From NCBI RefSeq assembly GCF_000742835.1, contig NZ_CP008941.1, forward strand, positions 887,001 through 951,000: a stretch of 64,000 nt of DNA, in the 5' to 3' direction. Every line of letters begins with the position of its first letter. Positions within the stretch are counted from its first letter, which is position 1. The position numbers were made by a program, and so were the translations under genes. The notes below the pieces were generated by a model that ran no database searches, was not told the origin of the DNA, and worked only from the letters and a program-made list of their open reading frames with translations. This DNA comes from Candidatus Paracaedibacter acanthamoebae. GTDB taxonomy: Bacteria; Pseudomonadota; Alphaproteobacteria; Paracaedibacterales; Paracaedibacteraceae. Shown here piece after piece: positions 8,708 to 17,117 of the stretch.

Positions 8708-9619
8708 CTAATGTTGATCTCCTGGATGGACTGTGGGAGGTATCTCCCCATAGTCTGCTATGATATGAAGATCAATTGCAATTTTAGGAGGAAAAAGATC
8801 GGGCAAGAATGTCACTTTCTTTAACCACGGGGCTTTGACCAAAGTATTATCAGAAAGTTTCATTATGACCTGTGAGCCTGAGCTTAAAATATACTGATTA
8901 TGCACATGCTCGATATTACTGATTTTTTTGAAATTCTCCTTAAACGTGCTTTCTAAACTGTCATACATAACCTTGAGAGGAGCCGTCATCATTACTTTTT
9001 TTTCAGGATGGAGGCGTAACATTGACTGAGCTGCAAATTTATGAAGAGGCAAAGATAATCTGGGCTTCGCTTCAAATGGACCAATTGTTGTAACTTTCTT
9101 TAAAATTTCCACAATACCGAAGTCTTGAAATGCCTCTATTGTTTCTGCATTTTGGATGATCTCTTTACTAAGATCCCGTAGCGGGGTCTTGAATATTCCC
9201 ATATGAGTGACAATAGGAATACCAGGAGAAGTGGTAACAGTCATACAGATTTCAATTCGGGCCATTTTCTCCCAGGTATCATAAATGTCTTCTTCTTTCG
9301 CAGAGATGGCATAAGCAATCCAAACATCACCCTCCCCCTTCTTGAAGGCATCAATTGCATTTTGGAATCCCTTTGTTGCCTGGAGATAATCTCCTTGAAT
9401 TTGTTGATTTTTGCCGTAATTGATCCCGATACGGAGCATTGCTTTTTTATAGTTCTCCCAAAATCCCACATTATCATCCGTCAATTTTTCCATAACAAAG
9501 TTAAGAGCATGATTTTTGTCTGATTGTTCGCTGGGACTAGATCCTCCGTCCGACGCATTTAATGAATTGCCAATCACCATCAAAGCTAATACGAACCAAT
9601 AAATAATTTTTTTCATCAC
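8708..9619 (-). CDS. Secreted protein of unknown function
   Basis: A 303-residue protein with a signal peptide (KKIIYWFVLALMVIGNSLNA, cleavage about residue 23), then a Ser/Asp-rich linker. I do not recognise a domain. The middle (residues about 50-110) has a helical look resembling one TPR-like pair (YKKAMLRIGINYG; QGDYLQATKGFQNAIDAFKKG); the rest looks mixed alpha/beta. A purine-rich stretch (GGGGGGGAAAGAG) precedes the ATG pair. It lies upstream of nothing co-directional nearby, so is probably monocistronic. It joins the group of exported unknowns in this window. Confidence 0.7.
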   Translation of the reverse strand: MMKKIIYWFVLALMVIGNSLNASDGGSSPSEQSDKNHALNFVMEKLTDDNVGFWENYKKAMLRIGINYGKNQQIQGDYLQATKGFQNAIDAFKKGEGDVWIAYAISAKEEDIYDTWEKMARIEICMTVTTSPGIPIVTHMGIFKTPLRDLSKEIIQNAETIEAFQDFGIVEILKKVTTIGPFEAKPRLSLPLHKFAAQSMLRLHPEKKVMMTAPLKVMYDSLESTFKENFKKISNIEHVHNQYILSSGSQVIMKLSDNTLVKAPWLKKVTFLPDLFPPKIAIDLHIIADYGEIPPTVHPGDQH

Positions 9620-9696
9620 TCTTTCCCCCCCTTATTTTCCTGTACACAACTATAGGAGGAAAATCTTAATATTTCATTAAAGCGTAATGAGTTAGG

Positions 9697-10401
9697 CTAA
9701 ATGTAATGCAACTGTTGAGCATTAGTCTTTAACCAGTGTCGATGCTGACTGTAATTGGGACAATGCTGAGAAACCACGCTCCAGAAGTCTGGAGAGTGAT
9801 CCATATGCTTAAGATGAGCTAATTCATGGATAACTACATATTCTATGACTTCCAAGGGCGCCATAACTAAGCGCCATGATAAGGAAATATTACCTGTACT
9901 GGAACAACTGCCCCATCGCGACTTTGTATCCCGAATTGATATTTTTTTCGGAAAAAGCTCCATCGCTTTTGAGTGTTTCGTAATAAGGGAGGGTAAAAGC
10001 TTTTCAAACTCTTTGCGACACAAATAGCTTAATCGTTGCGCAGGCGATGTGCCGATTGCATCCAAAATAATCACTTTCTGATGATGATCGATCTGATAAA
10101 GCTCTCGACTCAAAATTGGTTGCTGCACAATTTCATAGGGCGCTCCTTGAAAAAGAAACTGGCTTTGGATTGAGGATTCAATGACAGAAACTTTTGATAA
10201 CTGACGCAAAATCCACGCATCAGTTTGTGTAATAAATTGTCGCAGAGCCCGCTCTGATGTGCCCATAGGAACGGTCACAGAAAAACAAGCCGGCGCCCGA
10301 AAGGACAAACGCATGCGTTTGGATTGAGGGTACACCTTGATCACAATCGGCCCCGCCTGAGGATGCACAATGCTTGCAGGTAGTGATTTACGTCCCAACA
10401 T
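9697..10401 (-). CDS. YgjP-like M48-type metallopeptidase (WLM/DUF45 family)
   Basis: A 234-residue protein with the zinc-binding motif HELAH at residues 192-196 and the downstream DHSPDFWSVV that completes the YgjP-like signature; RDTKSRWGSCSSTGNISLSWRL precedes it as in the family. The role of DUF45 proteins is not settled; they are often annotated as putative zinc metallopeptidases. Its start overlaps the end of miaA by 14 bases, so it is the last gene of the thiZ-thiX-thiY-miaA operon. Confidence 0.9.
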   Translation of the reverse strand: MLGRKSLPASIVHPQAGPIVIKVYPQSKRMRLSFRAPACFSVTVPMGTSERALRQFITQTDAWILRQLSKVSVIESSIQSQFLFQGAPYEIVQQPILSRELYQIDHHQKVIILDAIGTSPAQRLSYLCRKEFEKLLPSLITKHSKAMELFPKKISIRDTKSRWGSCSSTGNISLSWRLVMAPLEVIEYVVIHELAHLKHMDHSPDFWSVVSQHCPNYSQHRHWLKTNAQQLHYI

Positions 10402-11248
10402 GTCTTATCTCATAATCCTTGGCTTGACCTCGAATCCACGTCATTTGACGCTTGGCATATTGGCGGGTTGCGATTTTAGCAAGTTCAAGAGCTTGATCGA
10501 ATGTTAACTCACCCTGTAAATAAGCCGACAATTCCTTCACCCCCACAGCTCGCAAGATGGGGGAATCTGACCGAATACCACGCTGCAGGAGAGTACGCAC
10601 TTCTTCAAGAGCTCCCTGATCTATCATTAAATCAAAGCGCTGATTAATGCGATGATGCAACCAATCTTTATCAGGAATCAGCGCAATCTTTTCAAAAAGA
10701 TAAGGCAGGGATTGGGGTTTATCTTCTTGCCAATCAACGATTGATCGGCCTGTTGCCATTTTGACTTCATAAGCCCGCGTGAGACGCTGCAAATCATTTT
10801 CTTTAAGCCGCCCTTTTATTACCGGATCAAAACTGACAACGTGATGATAAAAATTCGGTTGTTGGGCTAATTGGCGCGCTTGTTGGCGGATTTCTAGGGG
10901 GATCATCGGAATAGGCGAGAGGCCATCGACCAATGATTTCAGATACATCCCTGTCCCCCCAACAATAATTGGAAGATGCTGTCGAGATTGAATGGCGTCG
11001 ATCTGTTGGACAACTTGAGAGATCCACCAGCCGGCAGAGCTAATCTCTTGATCGCCTAAAATCTCATAAAGGTGATGCGGAATGCTCAATTTTTCAGCGG
11101 GTGATGGACAAGCTGTAAGCACAGGCAAATGCTGATAAATTTGCATACTATCGGCATTGATAATCTCGCCGCCTAACGCTTCTGCCATTTGAAGAGCTAA
11201 GGCAGTTTTACCACTTGCCGTGGGGCCTGTTAAAATGATGACGCGCAT
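10388..11248 (-). CDS. miaA: tRNA dimethylallyltransferase
   Basis: MiaA attaches a dimethylallyl group to A37 of tRNAs reading UNN codons. The P-loop is GPTASGKT at residues 7-14, followed by GGEIINADSMQIYQ with the conserved Asp, IVGGTGMYLKSLVDGL and the C-terminal TRQYAKRQMTWIR. Length (286) is slightly short for the family, but all motifs are present. The start codon overlaps the preceding stop (TAATG) and the end overlaps the ygjP-like gene, giving translational coupling within a transport operon. Confidence 0.95.
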   Translation of the reverse strand: MRVIILTGPTASGKTALALQMAEALGGEIINADSMQIYQHLPVLTACPSPAEKLSIPHHLYEILGDQEISSAGWWISQVVQQIDAIQSRQHLPIIVGGTGMYLKSLVDGLSPIPMIPLEIRQQARQLAQQPNFYHHVVSFDPVIKGRLKENDLQRLTRAYEVKMATGRSIVDWQEDKPQSLPYLFEKIALIPDKDWLHHRINQRFDLMIDQGALEEVRTLLQRGIRSDSPILRAVGVKELSAYLQGELTFDQALELAKIATRQYAKRQMTWIRGQAKDYEIRHVGT

Positions 11249-12165
11249 TAGGAAGCCCCATCCACGGCATAGCCTTGCGGGATCTCCGCCTTTAAAATGC
11301 CGCTGGCCATAACAAAAGCTGCAAACTCATTATAACGCTGCAGAGGGAGGTATCCTATGTCCTGGACCAGCAGGTTAGCAACAGTCATGAATACCATTTT
11401 ATTTTGCGGTGTGTTTTGCTCAGGGGCTCCCTTTGTATAATAGCTCCAGGCTTGCTCAGGACTATAATGAATAAGATCAACACTTTCTTGCAAGGCTGCC
11501 ACCAGCTTTTTGGCATCCTCAAGATGAGCACGGTTAGCAACCACAATCACTTGATCATAAGAAGGGATTCCATTTTCTTCATAATAAAAGGTTTTGACGT
11601 TGGGGCGATATTGGCGAATATCATCAAGTTCATAAGTGCGATAGGCACTTAATAAAGCATCCACATTTTTAGTCATGAATGCACTCACCATCCCACTTGT
11701 AATTGGCACCAGGGTAACATCTGTCAATTTTAACCCAACCTTAGCCAGCATGGTCGCTAAACTAAGATGCGCAAACTCAACAGAGCTTGAGGTATAACCA
11801 ATCCTTTTTCCCTTAAGGTCAGAAAGAGACGTAATCTCTTCACTGGCAATTAAGCATTCCAACGGTTTATTAATTAAAGTTGCTATCCGAACCAGGGGCA
11901 TGTCTTGGTTACAGCAGCGAATTAAATGCGCCGATTGCTTCGAAATGGCAAAATCTGCGGCACCAGCCGCCACCTGTCGACTACCCTCTTCTGATCCCCC
12001 AGCGGCGATAAGCGTCACTTGCAACCCATGCTTATCAAATATTCCCGCTTGTTGAGCCACCACTAAGGCGGCATGATGGGGGTTCACAAACCAATCGAGA
12101 TAAATCTTAATAGGTTTTGCCGTCGCAGAGGTGATCAGAAAAAAAAGAGCAATAAGAAGTCTCAT
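11248..12165 (-). CDS. thiY: ABC transporter substrate-binding protein, ThiY/NMT1-like (pyrimidine precursor uptake)
   Basis: A periplasmic binding protein of 305 residues with a signal peptide (MRLLIALFFLITSATA). The mature start KPIKIYLDWFVNPHHAALVVAQ is typical of NMT1/THI5-like proteins that bind formylaminopyrimidine or HMP; GGSEEGSRQVAAGAADFAIS and LKGKRIGYTSSSVEFAH follow the same pattern. The ATG at 12165 forms ATGA with the permease stop; the longer frame to 12432 is an artefact inside the permease gene. It would deliver the pyrimidine half of thiamine to ThiX/ThiZ. Substrate is inferred from family and operon, not proven. Confidence 0.85.
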   Translation of the reverse strand: MRLLIALFFLITSATAKPIKIYLDWFVNPHHAALVVAQQAGIFDKHGLQVTLIAAGGSEEGSRQVAAGAADFAISKQSAHLIRCCNQDMPLVRIATLINKPLECLIASEEITSLSDLKGKRIGYTSSSVEFAHLSLATMLAKVGLKLTDVTLVPITSGMVSAFMTKNVDALLSAYRTYELDDIRQYRPNVKTFYYEENGIPSYDQVIVVANRAHLEDAKKLVAALQESVDLIHYSPEQAWSYYTKGAPEQNTPQNKMVFMTVANLLVQDIGYLPLQRYNEFAAFVMASGILKAEIPQGYAVDGAS

Positions 12166-12902
12166 GGTTGTTCCGCTTTCCAATAGAGGAGCCAATGCTG
12201 AATAGCCATCACCAATCCATTCAATGTCAGTGCTAAGACAACAAAAATTAGAATGCAGGCAAACATCATATCCAGCTGCATGCGTCCATGCCCCAACATA
12301 ATTAAATAGCCAAGACCATTGGTAGACCCAATCCAGTCCGCTGCTAAAACCGTTACAGGAGCATGAACAGCCGCAATACGGACGCCACTTAACAGATGTG
12401 GCATAGCCGAGGGCAAAAAAATGTGAATCCACTGGGCCCGGGGTTTAGCATGGAAAGTACGGGCTAAATCCTTGTAAACTTGTGGACACTGACTTAAGCC
12501 CTGAATTAAGCTCGCAGCCATCGGAAAGTAAGCCGACAAGGCAACAACCATAACTTTGGTTCCTCCGCCTGCGCCGATCCAAAGCACAAACAGTGGTAAA
12601 AGGACAAACATCGGGATAGCTTGCATGATTAAAAAGAAGGATATAAGTCCATGTTGGGCCTTTTCAGAACGGTGGGTCCAATAACCCGTCACCAAGGCGC
12701 CTCCCAAGGCGGCTAAGATTCCGCCCCCAATTTCCAGCATCGTCAGCATGGTATGACGTCCTAGCATTTGCCAATTAGCCATCACATAATGGCCCACATT
12801 AACGGGGGATGGCAGGAAATATTCAGGAATCTGTAATCCAAAACTAAGTCCTCCCCATAAACAAGCCAATCCAAGGAATAAATAGAGCAGAATCATTACC
12901 AA
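12162..12902 (-). CDS. thiX: ABC transporter permease, ThiX-like
   Basis: A 246-residue inner-membrane permease of the BPD/TauC class with about six membrane segments. The EAA loop is visible near residues 137-165 (AASLIQGLSQCPQVYKDLAR ... IFLPSAMPHLLSGVRIA). It starts 7 bases inside the ATPase gene and overlaps ThiY by 4 bases, so all three components are translationally coupled. Substrate assignment rests on the neighbouring ThiY-like binding protein. Confidence 0.88.
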   Translation of the reverse strand: MVMILLYLFLGLACLWGGLSFGLQIPEYFLPSPVNVGHYVMANWQMLGRHTMLTMLEIGGGILAALGGALVTGYWTHRSEKAQHGLISFFLIMQAIPMFVLLPLFVLWIGAGGGTKVMVVALSAYFPMAASLIQGLSQCPQVYKDLARTFHAKPRAQWIHIFLPSAMPHLLSGVRIAAVHAPVTVLAADWIGSTNGLGYLIMLGHGRMQLDMMFACILIFVVLALTLNGLVMAIQHWLLYWKAEQP

Positions 12903-13615
12903 CTCCCCTCTAATTGGTTAACCAGGTCCACAGCGTAACGGCTAACAAATGGATGATTTAAGGCGCGAGGTATGGCTCCATTTATTGGATAATCTAAGTG
13001 ATAAAGATGAGCGGGCTTGCCTGACATTAAATAAATGCGATCACTGAGACGCATAACTTCTTGAGGGTCATGGGAAACCATAAGAACCGTTTTGCCCTGA
13101 AGCGCTGTGACAATTAAAGGATAAAGCTGCTCTCGTGTCAGAGCATCCAATGCCCCAAATGGCTCATCCAGCAAAATCAGATCTGCTTCTTGATAAAGAG
13201 TTCGGGCAAGAGCAACCCGCTGACGCATTCCTGTCGATAATTGATGAGGTAAAGAGGCTTCGGTGCCACGCAAGCCCAGCATTACAAGCAACTGCTGCGC
13301 CCAATCATAATTAGGTTTTTGCTGCTGCATCAAGGCAGGGATGACCACATTGTCGAGCACTGTTTTCCAAGGAAGTAACTGATCGTTTTGGGTCATCAAA
13401 ACTGTTCTCAAGGGAGTACGTAAACGCTCCAACCCACTCAAGCACCGCATGAGAGTTGTTTTACCCACGCCGCTACGCCCAACCAACCCTGTCCATCCAT
13501 GCAAAACAAGGTCAATGCTGGTATCATGAAAGACAGTCTGCTGGCCATAGCGAAACTGTGGAATCTCAAGATGTAATAAATCAAAATTTTGGAGAGTAAC
13601 TCCTGGGGATTGCAT
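12896..13615 (-). CDS. thiZ: ABC transporter ATP-binding protein, ThiZ-like
   Basis: A 239-residue ATPase with Walker A GRSGVGKTT, Q-loop TQNDQLLPWKTV, signature LSTGMRQRVALARTL, Walker B LILLDEPFGALD and switch His in VSHDPQEVMRL. These fit the TauB/SsuB/ThiZ subgroup. It is the first gene of the operon thiZ-thiX-thiY-miaA-ygjP-like. The 220 bases upstream carry no thi-box (TPP riboswitch) that I can recognise. The ribosome site before the ATG at 13615 is weak (GGGG about 9 bases upstream). Confidence 0.9.
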   Translation of the reverse strand: MQSPGVTLQNFDLLHLEIPQFRYGQQTVFHDTSIDLVLHGWTGLVGRSGVGKTTLMRCLSGLERLRTPLRTVLMTQNDQLLPWKTVLDNVVIPALMQQQKPNYDWAQQLLVMLGLRGTEASLPHQLSTGMRQRVALARTLYQEADLILLDEPFGALDALTREQLYPLIVTALQGKTVLMVSHDPQEVMRLSDRIYLMSGKPAHLYHLDYPINGAIPRALNHPFVSRYAVDLVNQLEGSW

Positions 13616-13835
13616 GAGGTGATGCCCCTTATAATTATTGTGCCTCTTTTGAAACTAAACATTTGGATTGAGAAGCAGAGAAAAAGATCTGAAGGTTTAA
13701 ACTGTGCAAAAGCACATAAAGAATCCCCTCGATATTTTGGATATTCTCTAACACCAAATGGTAATAGTTCCAAAAGAGTCTATTGTTTTCAACACAAAAA
13801 CTACTACAAGCTTCTGTTAACTTACAACAGAAAAA

Positions 13836-15605
13836 CTAATTCTTCTTCGTAGAAAGAACTTTCCCGCCCCCCGGATTAGGCAGACTTTCAAACCTTTTTC
13901 TTAAATCACGTATGTCCTGACGTTGAGGCGTCGTGGATGTTAAAGAGGTATTATTGAGCGCGACTACTTTATTCATCTCGCTAACTACCTTAGGAGTAAC
14001 AGATAGTGGCGTTACTTTATTAGTGGCACCCACTCCCTTTGGCTTAACGGGCAGCGGTATTACGTTATGAGTCTCCACAGTTATCTTTGAAACAACAGGT
14101 GACAATGTTAATTTATTAATTGCCCCAACTTCCTTTGACTTAACGGGCAGCGGTACTACTTTATGAGTCGCGCCAACTACCGTTGGGGTCACAGGCAAAG
14201 GTAATTTAGCTGGAACTTTAGGAGAGGAACTGTTGGTGGAAGAGGACACTGGCGCAGTAAATGCCCTTGACCTAGCAGGTGACAACTTAGCATTAGGAGA
14301 AGGTCTATTAGAAGGTGGAGAAGACGCCTTAGAAGTAGCAGAGGGTTCCTTATTAAGATAAATGTTTTCAATGGTCTCTGTACACTCTTTTTTCCAATCC
14401 CGTCCTACATTGAGTTGCTTAACAAACTCTATTTTTGATGAATGTAGGTTTTGTGCTAAAATTTTAGCTTCTTTGACCTCAGTTCTTCCAAATTTCTTTG
14501 TAAAATTAAAGTATTTAAAAATGTCAACAAACTCAATTTTATCGACGCGCTGCAGGCAATAGATAAGATAATCATATAAACCTTGGCGCTGTTCCACAGG
14601 ATAAACCTCAACATAAGATTTAAACATATTTAAAAATGGTACCCAGTTATTTTTAGGCATAAACTCACCAAATTTTTTAGGGGACATCAACATCATATAA
14701 AGCATGTCATAGCACAAAGGGCTGTTAGCTTGATCCTTTTCATCAAAACTATTGGCCATGGTTTCTACATCAATAAAGGCAATTCGTTGGGTTGAATCAT
14801 TATAGAACACATTGTCGCCATGCAAATCCCCATGGGATGGAACAGAGACATTAATAAAATCTTGTTTTATTTTCGGCGTTTTTGAACCATTAACACCCGG
14901 GAAAAACTGATAATGGAGATGCACTTTACCTAAAGCAGATCCTAAAGCAGCAAAAACCTGATTAATAGCATCCAGGTTATTGCTTTGCACAAGTTTGCTA
15001 AGGCTTTCTCCCTCTGCACTTGGTAAAATCATAAAAATCTTACGCTCATCCTTCACTTGATATTCATAAGATGCGGTGGGTAAGATAATATCAATATGTT
15101 GCCGCATATACTTTAAATGGGAAGCTTGAGCCAGATAGCGAAGATTGGCTTCTTCGCCATAAGTTCGCCCTTTTGAAACAAGAATCGGCTTTGTACGCAG
15201 ATACTTAATATAAAAGACTTTTGTCTGTTTTGACTTTACATCCCTGCTTTGCACCCGATAAATTTGACCACTGACAAACCCACCTTCTAATTTTTCGACT
15301 TGCTTTACCTCCATATTAGGATCGATTAATTTAAAAAGTGCCTGTACCACTTCTGTTTTAGAAAATTCATTGCTTTTTGTATGAGTTTTCAATATTTGTT
15401 TTAAATTTTCTGGTAGATCTGCCGCAAATTTCTGCCTTCCCACTGCCTCTTCAAAAGCCTCACTACGATTGAAGCGAATTTGATTATGTTCCTCTAATGC
15501 CCCGCGTACACTTAAATGCGAAATCGCTTGAGCTGGCGAGGTAGGCGCTATGGGGAACAGGTCATCGGCTGCAAATGTGATCTCACTGAGGGTCATTAAA
15601 CTCAT
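13836..15605 (-). CDS. Aminoglycoside-phosphotransferase-fold kinase-like protein with repeat tail; probable exported protein
   Basis: Residues about 80-390 resemble the APH/choline-kinase fold: a nucleotide-binding strand region (VSGQIYRVQSRD...KVFYIKYLR), the catalytic loop SHGDLHGDNVFYND with Asp and Asn, and the metal-binding IAFIDVETM. Substrate unknown. Residues about 420-589 are low complexity, Pro/Ser-rich, with 4.5 copies of a 16-residue repeat (consensus xVGATxKVxPLPVxxK). The ATG at 15605 has no ribosome site. In frame upstream, ACG at 15632 follows AGGG by 8 bases and would add KNKIIKIIMSLMTLSEITFA, giving a good signal peptide ending before ADD. The true start may therefore be ACG, or an ATG lost by one transition. 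Flanking genes also encode exported proteins. Confidence 0.7.
   Translation of the reverse strand: MSLMTLSEITFAADDLFPIAPTSPAQAISHLSVRGALEEHNQIRFNRSEAFEEAVGRQKFAADLPENLKQILKTHTKSNEFSKTEVVQALFKLIDPNMEVKQVEKLEGGFVSGQIYRVQSRDVKSKQTKVFYIKYLRTKPILVSKGRTYGEEANLRYLAQASHLKYMRQHIDIILPTASYEYQVKDERKIFMILPSAEGESLSKLVQSNNLDAINQVFAALGSALGKVHLHYQFFPGVNGSKTPKIKQDFINVSVPSHGDLHGDNVFYNDSTQRIAFIDVETMANSFDEKDQANSPLCYDMLYMMLMSPKKFGEFMPKNNWVPFLNMFKSYVEVYPVEQRQGLYDYLIYCLQRVDKIEFVDIFKYFNFTKKFGRTEVKEAKILAQNLHSSKIEFVKQLNVGRDWKKECTETIENIYLNKEPSATSKASSPPSNRPSPNAKLSPARSRAFTAPVSSSTNSSSPKVPAKLPLPVTPTVVGATHKVVPLPVKSKEVGAINKLTLSPVVSKITVETHNVIPLPVKPKGVGATNKVTPLSVTPKVVSEMNKVVALNNTSLTSTTPQRQDIRDLRKRFESLPNPGGGKVLSTKKN
13950..14180 (-). 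repeat. In-frame 48-bp tandem repeat inside the kinase-like gene
   Basis: Four full 48-bp units (14180-14133, 14132-14085, 14084-14037, 14036-13989) and a partial fifth encode the 16-residue repeat. Units one and three are closest: a roughly 30-base stretch is almost identical at 14136-14168 and 14040-14072, exactly 96 bp apart, which suggests duplication of a two-unit block. Confidence 0.85.
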
Positions 15606-15843
15606 GATTATTTTAATTATTTTATTTTTCGTTTATAAGGCCCTAATATCGTAATTCAAAACAACTTAAATCATATATAGATATTTGTTAAGAAGTTACA
15701 ATAGACTATATACAAAGAATTTTCGTTCTTTGCCTTACCATAAAGAGCACTAAGTTAAAAATTTTAAATATTTTACGTCGCTTAATAAATAAATTTAGAA
15801 CTAATTTAAGAAAATTTTCTAAATTGGGATTTGAATTATTATC

Positions 15844-16977
15844 ATGAATTATCCAAGTATTGTCCAAACGATGAAGGTTTGTGTGGTTACCCTTTGGTTA
15901 ACACCATGCATAATTTCTCCCTCTTTTGCACAGTCAGAGGAATATTTAATGGGGTACGTCGCAGCTGTTATTAACGAAGCCTTCCCCGAAGAAGAGATCA
16001 AATACTACATCAAAGATAATCAACTCAATATTATCGTTAGGGGGACGGAACTTGATTCCACAACCCAAGACAAACTTGTAAATCGGTTAAAAGCATCCAG
16101 CTATTTCTCCAAAATTAATGTTTCTTCTTCGGAGGATCAAAAAATAACTGATAAGCTCCACAATATTTATGGATCCTCTGCTATTAAAACATCTCCGGCA
16201 ATCAGCAAATTAGAAATTATTCCCAATGGAGTTATTTATGAAGCTCCCCTCGCCGATCCTAAATGGCCAAAATTTTCAGCTGGCTATCAACGTCATTCCC
16301 CCTCTGTTTATGGAAAAAACGTTTTTGACCTTGCGTTTGGGGAAAATCTGGCCTTATTACGCTATCACACCTCTCATTTAACGTATGAAATAGGCATTCA
16401 GGCGGGGTTAACCGGATTAATGGATTTCTCACAATCTCCCTCCCGCTTAATTAATTCGGATTACTTTGTCGGCCTGGGGCTATCAATGGTCTATGATAAG
16501 AAATGGCAAAATCTGATTCAATTCTCCCACATAAGTTCACATATCGGCGATGAATTCATTATTTCTCGTCCCCGCTATTTAGATAAAAGAATTAATCTAA
16601 GTTACGAGGCATTAAAATGGTACACAGCATATAAACTTGGTTCTTTCCGACCTTACATTGGCTTGGGTTACTTAATGGATCAAGACCCTTCATACCTTAA
16701 ACCGTTCACCATAGAAACTGGCATAGACTATCTTTCCAAAACAAAAATTTTATGGGATAAAGCTCGCTTCATTTTCGGAGTTAATGCCTTTTTCTGGAAT
16801 GAAACAAAATATAGCCCTCGGGTGAATGTTTCAACAGGTCTTCAACTGGCTAATCCCGTCTGGTCTGGTCGAACGCTTAAATTCCTGGTTAACTATACGA
16901 ATGGCAATTCTCGCCATGGCCAGTTCTATAAAAAAAGAGAAAAGTATTTGGGCGTGAGTGTTAATATCTCTAGTTAG
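15844..16977 (+). CDS. DUF1207 family protein, probable outer-membrane or exported protein
   Basis: A 377-residue protein with a signal peptide (MKVCVVTLWLTPCIISPSFAQ, using the internal Met at residue 10, or a longer n-region from residue 1). The C-terminal 270 residues match my recollection of DUF1207: EAPLADPKWPKFSAGYQ, FDLAFGENLALLRYH, IGIQAGLTGLMDF, NSDYFVGLGLSM, FSHISSHIGDEFIISRPR and INLSYEALKWY. The alternating aromatic strands suggest a beta-barrel-like shape. The N-terminal 100 residues are a separate acidic region. Function unknown. The ribosome site is weak and the upstream 240 bases are very AT-rich. Confidence 0.75.
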   Translation: MNYPSIVQTMKVCVVTLWLTPCIISPSFAQSEEYLMGYVAAVINEAFPEEEIKYYIKDNQLNIIVRGTELDSTTQDKLVNRLKASSYFSKINVSSSEDQKITDKLHNIYGSSAIKTSPAISKLEIIPNGVIYEAPLADPKWPKFSAGYQRHSPSVYGKNVFDLAFGENLALLRYHTSHLTYEIGIQAGLTGLMDFSQSPSRLINSDYFVGLGLSMVYDKKWQNLIQFSHISSHIGDEFIISRPRYLDKRINLSYEALKWYTAYKLGSFRPYIGLGYLMDQDPSYLKPFTIETGIDYLSKTKILWDKARFIFGVNAFFWNETKYSPRVNVSTGLQLANPVWSGRTLKFLVNYTNGNSRHGQFYKKREKYLGVSVNISS

Positions 16978-17117
16978 GATGAAAGGTGTAAAAATACCTT
17001 CCTGTACAGAGAATTCTTTATGTAAAGACAGTCAACCGATCGGATTCTATTTTCCCCCTAGCCGAAATAATTAATTTCTGGTAACGGTAGTGCATTAGAT
17101 CTACAAAGGAAAACCGT

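Noticed and set aside
11248-12432. Longer version of the ThiY-like protein with 89 extra N-terminal residues
   Set aside because: The extension lies inside the permease gene and removes the signal peptide from the N-terminus; the ATG at 12165 couples to the permease stop.
13616-13835. Possible TPP riboswitch upstream of the thi operon
   Set aside because: None of the conserved thi-box segments (for example CUGAGA or ACCUGAU-like) is visible on the minus strand.
13950-14180. Regularly spaced near-identical 48-bp units that could look like a CRISPR array
   Set aside because: They have no unique spacers, lie in frame within the kinase-like gene and encode a 16-residue protein repeat.
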